Shown here: positions 59,791 to 64,000 of the stretch, piece after piece
How positions within the stretch are numbered: position 1 is the first letter of the stretch
Layout: every line of letters starts with the position of its first letter
NCBI GenBank assembly: GCA_026261815.1
Contig: JAMPIT010000437.1
Coordinates: forward strand, 1,426,001 to 1,490,000
Direction of reading: 5' to 3'
DNA from: Monarcha castaneiventris obscurior
Taxonomy: Eukaryota; Chordata; Aves; Passeriformes; Monarchidae
DNA length: 64,000 bases
The notes under the pieces: model-generated
The model's database searches: none
What the model was told of the DNA's origin: nothing
Seen by the model: the letters and a program-made list of their open reading frames with translations, nothing else
Position numbers and translations under genes: made by a program

Positions 59791-62700
59791 CCAGGTGTAA
59801 ATTCCTCTTCTCACACATTGTATTGGATAATTTTGGTGCTTTTATTGGATATAAAATGATTCCTTTTATTTGCAGCCCTGTAGAATATTAAAAAATTCCA
59901 CAGTAGACTGTAAATAGACTTAAGGTTAAAGTAATGTTTATTAATTTTTTATTGCTTATTAATCAACATCTGAATTTGCTGGAGGAGAGTTGGGAGCAAG
60001 AGCTGGAAAGAAACTGGAAATAACATTCAGATAATCCCAGCTGAATGGAAAATGTACTGAAATATTCCACACTCCATGGGAAACACAGAGCAAATCAGGA
60101 TGAAGCTGATTTTTATAGTTCCAGTCACAGCTCGATGATCAGCATATCCAGTAATGAATTCCTCAGGATTCTGCACTTTTCCTGGAATAATAACCTGGGT
60201 ATTGCCCCAGGTGGTTCATTGAAGAGGGATTTTTTTGGTTTCTGAACCCAACACCCTTCCCAGTCCCTCCTTGGGACACTCAGGGATGTGGGAGCTTGGG
60301 AGTTGTTGGTGTTGGGAGAGGAAGGAAATGGCAGGATGAGTTTTTGCCCGGATCCCCTCAGTCCCAAACCCTGTGCCAGCCCTGCAGGAGGCCAGAGCTG
60401 TCCACGCTCCCTGGGAGCTCCTGTGGCATCTCCAGGTGAGTTTCACTCTTTCTGTGAGGGCTGGGTGTGAAGGTTTGGGCTGCAGCAGGTTCCAGTGGGA
60501 CAAACTCTGCTTTTCCTTGAGCAGCATCAATTGTTACGATCAATAATAATGATCAGTTATTCCTGATATTCCTGATTCCAAGGGCAGGCAGGCACTGGAA
60601 TAGCAGCAGTGGGATGTGGGAGGAGGCAGCCCCAGCAGGGATCAGCTCTGCTGGGTGGGACTCAGGTGCATTTGGAACTTTCTGCTGGAATTATTTTACC
60701 CTTGGACACATTATCAAGGGATTGTGTCCAAGGACATGGGCCCTCCACCATTCCATGTGTGGAGCCTTTTTTTCCCTGAGGAAAAGGGGGGTGTGTGACC
60801 TCATCAGCCAGGTCCAGATTAATAAACCCCTATAAATGTGTATAAATTATCACCAGCAGCCTGGATAAATGCACTGCTGACTCCCAGCCCCCCCTTCTCC
60901 TGATCCAACAATCCCACTTGTCTCAATCTCCTGAATCTTAACCTGTGACAGTAATCCTGCTTTTTAGTTCCTGGGATTTTAAGTTCTGATGTTCTCACAT
61001 TTTGGACTCTTTCCTACAGGAAGTTCCTATTCTTATTGTATTTTCCACTTAGCTCCTGGTGAAAGGGAGCAGATTCCTGAATAGGACAGGGAAGGAAGCA
61101 GCTGTGTGCCAGTTTTCCCAGTAAAACTCGGGATTTTAGCCCTGCTTTGCAGCCTGCACTGATGTGGGTTTGTCACTCAGGACTCTGAGGCACAAAGTTC
61201 CTGCTAATGCCAGAGTGCCTTGGCTGTGGCTCAGGGGATGGAGGGCAGGAATGGGGAGATAAAGCTGAAACTGGAGCCTTTCCCACTCCTGGGGGTCAGC
61301 AGAGCCCTCTCCCCCAGGAATTCCAGCAGCAAACTCATTCCCTGAGCCTCCCTCCATTCCCATGGACCCAGGTGTGATGGTCACTGCCCCTGCTCATCCC
61401 CCAGCACTGTTTGTTGTGGGATCACTGCCTGCAAAGGAGCTGGGGTTGGCTTTTAATGATGATCCTTATTACTGGTACCGTATTTTAGGAAGGTTTTGCT
61501 GCTCAAATGATGCTGTCCAAGAAAACACTCCCAGGCCAGGAGATCAAATGTTGCTCCTTCTGCTGCAGTCACTCCAGGAGGAGCAGCACTGGATGATCCC
61601 GAGGCCTCTCTTCCAGCAGTAACCCAAAACCAGCCCTCTGGCTGATGACAGTTTTCCATTTGTCAAGTTACAAGGAGTTATTTTTAGTGGGGATCCTTGA
61701 ACTGCAGAAACCTTTGTGAGGAGGGATCAGCTGGAACCCGGGACTTAACCCAGGCCTGGAGGGGCTGTGGGGACTCCTCAGCTTGAAAGTGATACAAAAT
61801 CCTAAAAATACCATTAACCAGGATAGAAAATATTCCCCACTTGTAACCTGGACTGAGGGCAGCATTGCCTGGCTTGTTTTTCCCTGGCTGCTGGGATAAA
61901 GAGCAGCAGTGGCTGGGCTGGGTTGGGTGACACTGGGAATTAGACCTGAGTCACTCTGGAATTGCCACTCCGGGGCCTCAGGGGACACGAGGGGGCTCCT
62001 CTTTCTGGGAAGAAGCAGGAACTGAGGCCTGGGAGGGAGGAGGGTGCTCAGTGCTTCCAGCAGGGTGAGCTGAGCTTCCAGGGGCTCTGCTCCCAACGCC
62101 ACAAAGATGTGGAGCTGCTGGAGAGAGTCCAGAGGAGGCCACGGAGCTGCTCCAGGGCTGGAGCCCCTCTGGAGCCAGGCTGGGAGAGCTGGGGGTGCTC
62201 ACCTGGAGAGGAGAAGGCTCCAGGGAGAGCTCAGAGCCCCTTGCAGGGCCTAAAGGGGCTCCAGGAGAGCTGGAGAGGGACTGGGGACAAGGCATGGAGG
62301 GACAGGACCCAGGGAATGGCTTCCCACTGCCAGAGGGCAGGGATGGATGGGATATTGGGAAGGAATTGTTCCCTGGGAGGGTGGGCAGGGACTGGGATGG
62401 AATTCCCAGAGCAGCTGTGGCTGCCCCTGGATCCCTGGCAGTGCCCAAGGCCAGGCTGGACATTGGGGCTTGGAGCAGCCTGGGACAGTGGGAGGTGTCC
62501 CTGCCATGGAATGGGTGGCATGGGATGGGATTTAAGGTCCCTTCCCACCCAAACCATTCCATGATTCTCTGATTCTATACCAGTGAATTTGTTAGCATTT
62601 TGTTAAAAATTGTGGTCATCTTATTTCAGGCCTTGTACAAATTGCTGAACTGGGAACAACTGGGACCTGAAGAGATACTTAAATCAAATATTAATGGCCA

Positions 62701-64000
62701 CGTTCTTACACATCTCCCTCCAGTCCTTGCTTTATCTGACATTTACCAACAATTTATCACCTTTGCAGGAGCTGATGTCACTTAGGGACTGAAATCAGCT
62801 CTGCAACAGCACAATCAATCCACAAAGGCTTCTTCCACTAAAAACACACTTAAGGAAATTGCAGAGCAGCTCAGAGCCCACCTGGAAAGGAACAGCTGGA
62901 AGGAGTGAGGACACCTCATTTCTGCCAGTCCCTGGGAAATGGGAAGAGGAGCTGCTGATCCCTCCAGAGCTGCTGGGGATGGAGCACTGATTGCCTGAGC
63001 CCTCTCAGGTTTCCTCCAACCTTGCTGCTGACATTGCTGGGCACAGAATTCAGCAGGCTCCCCAGGTGCTCCCGTTTTCTCCAAAATAGTTGCAAACCCC
63101 CTATTTAATAACTCTGCTGTTTCTCACTCGGTGGGTAAACAGAGCTAAACGTTTGGAAGTTTGGGGCTGCGAGAAATGTAATTGAGAAGTAATTGTGTAA
63201 TAAAAGCTGGGTTTTTCTCTTAAGTGAGCAGCAAAACCTCTCCTGGCTGATTAGAACTGACAATTAATCCTTGCCCTCCCTGTGAGATCAGGCAGAACCT
63301 GAGCTGGTAACTCGATGTTGTGATAACTCGTGTGCTGAGTACACTCCGTTTGTCCGGCACTAATTGGAACATGGAATTAACAAGATCTGCTGAAGGAGCA
63401 GGAGGCATTTTTAGCTGCAGCCACGACCAGCCCGAGGCAGGGGAGCCCTTTCAGAGCTGTTCAGTGCTTGAACAAACACAGCATGGCCTGAGCTGGGCTC
63501 GGGTTTTCCACAGGGGCTTCACCTGGTGCCAGTCACAGGCAAACCTGGATTTGGATCCCTGTGGAAAAGGGCTCCTGGAAACCCTGAACAAATCAAGCAA
63601 CTCCTGCTGCCCACGTGGGATTTTTTATGTGTTCTGTGTTTTTGTCTGATTTCACAGCTTGAGGCCGTGGCCAAACCTGGGCTCAGTTCTGATGAACGTC
63701 ACCATTAACCTGAGACAGATTTTCTCTGGGAAGAAGCTCCAGAATGGCACCCAGAAGCCCAGGATCTCTGCTCCTGGGGTCTCTCCAGCTTTGGAGAGGA
63801 GTCACTGGCTTCCCACAGCTGCTGCTGTCCCTGGATGTGCTGCTGAAGGAAGCACCAAAATCCCAATGTTTTTTCCCACTCTTGGAGCTGGGCTGGAGCA
63901 GGAATTTCCCCCCTCCCTTCCAGTGCCACAGAGAGGTTGCCAGGCTGTAAGGAATTACTCTCTCATCCCACAGATGTTCAGGCTCAGCACCTTTGGTCCT
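59791..64000. other. Intergenic region downstream of RSRC1
   Basis: No gene is recognised after the RSRC1 poly(A) signals. The region holds one long CR1 copy (62100-62578) and unique sequence. In other vertebrates MLF1 lies downstream of RSRC1 on the same strand, but I found none of its exons here. Short AG...stop frames such as 63658-63708 are not convincing. Confidence 0.6.
62100..62578 (+). mobile_element. CR1 LINE 3' end, longest copy (~480 bp)
   Basis: Sense CR1 begins near AAGATGTGGAGCTGCTGGAG and AGAGTCCAGAGGAGGCCACG, runs through the full 3' body and ends CCATTCCATGATTCTCTGAT. This is the best-preserved copy in the window. Confidence 0.92.

Noticed and set aside
60376..60434. Possible exon between CAG and CCAG|GTGAGT
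   Set aside because: No peptide similarity in any frame and no neighbouring exons.
62195..62572. Recurrent frames with 'GLGHCQGSRGSHSCSG' or 'WKGPKSHPVPPLPWQGH' type peptides throughout the window
   Set aside because: These are all translations of the non-coding 3' part of CR1 copies in different frames.
63658..63708. Possible terminal exon: TTTCACAG acceptor followed by LEAVAKPGLSSDERHH and a stop
   Set aside because: No family match and no partner exon; acceptor-like sequence is common by chance.
59791..64000. Search for MLF1, the expected downstream neighbour
   Set aside because: No MLF1-like peptide was found in any frame; it probably lies beyond the window.

Overview
The window is vertebrate nuclear DNA, almost certainly from a bird and probably from a songbird-type lineage. 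More than twenty copies or fragments of the avian CR1 retrotransposon are visible. They share the 3' end with a 'CCAACCCAAACCATTCCATGATTC'-type tail (quoted in pieces in the entries). The one gene I can prove is spread over very long introns, as expected of an animal genome. There are no bacterial operons, no tRNA or rRNA genes and no CRISPR array.

The gene is RSRC1 (arginine/serine-rich coiled-coil 1, also called SRrp53) on the + strand. I recognise its last six coding exons: 4736-4772, 20453-20504, 43969-44037, 56368-56474, 57487-57633 and 58406-58498 (stop TGA). Every junction has AG/GT borders and compatible phase. The spliced product is 167 complete residues, about the C-terminal half of the ~334-residue protein. 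The RS-rich N-terminal exons and the promoter lie upstream of position 1. A 3' UTR follows the stop, with poly(A) signals near 59296-59310 and at 59761.

Layout. 1-4735 is the end of an upstream intron. 4773-20452 is intron 1 of the window and holds a 1-kb 26-bp minisatellite (about 5721-6706) and a CR1-poor stretch from about 10 to 19.5 kb that looks like conserved non-coding DNA. 20505-43968 is the largest intron, with CR1 copies separated by repeat-poor blocks, a tandemly duplicated 206-bp element (about 38172-38571) and a 274-bp purine tract. 44038-56367 contains a 41-bp minisatellite, two more minisatellites, a very GC-rich island and a palindromic element. 56475-57486 and 57634-58405 are short introns; the first begins with a minisatellite that repeats the splice donor itself. 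From about 59.8 kb to the end no gene is recognised.

RSRC1 is an SR-related nuclear speckle protein that takes part in constitutive and alternative pre-mRNA splicing. In other vertebrates it neighbours SHOX2, whose regulation depends on distant elements. The repeat-poor blocks in these introns are therefore plausible long-range enhancers of SHOX2 rather than parts of RSRC1; that is inference. The most unusual observation is the minisatellite that starts inside the last bases of exon 56368-56474 and copies the 5' splice site, offering a second identical donor 21 nt downstream in the same reading frame.
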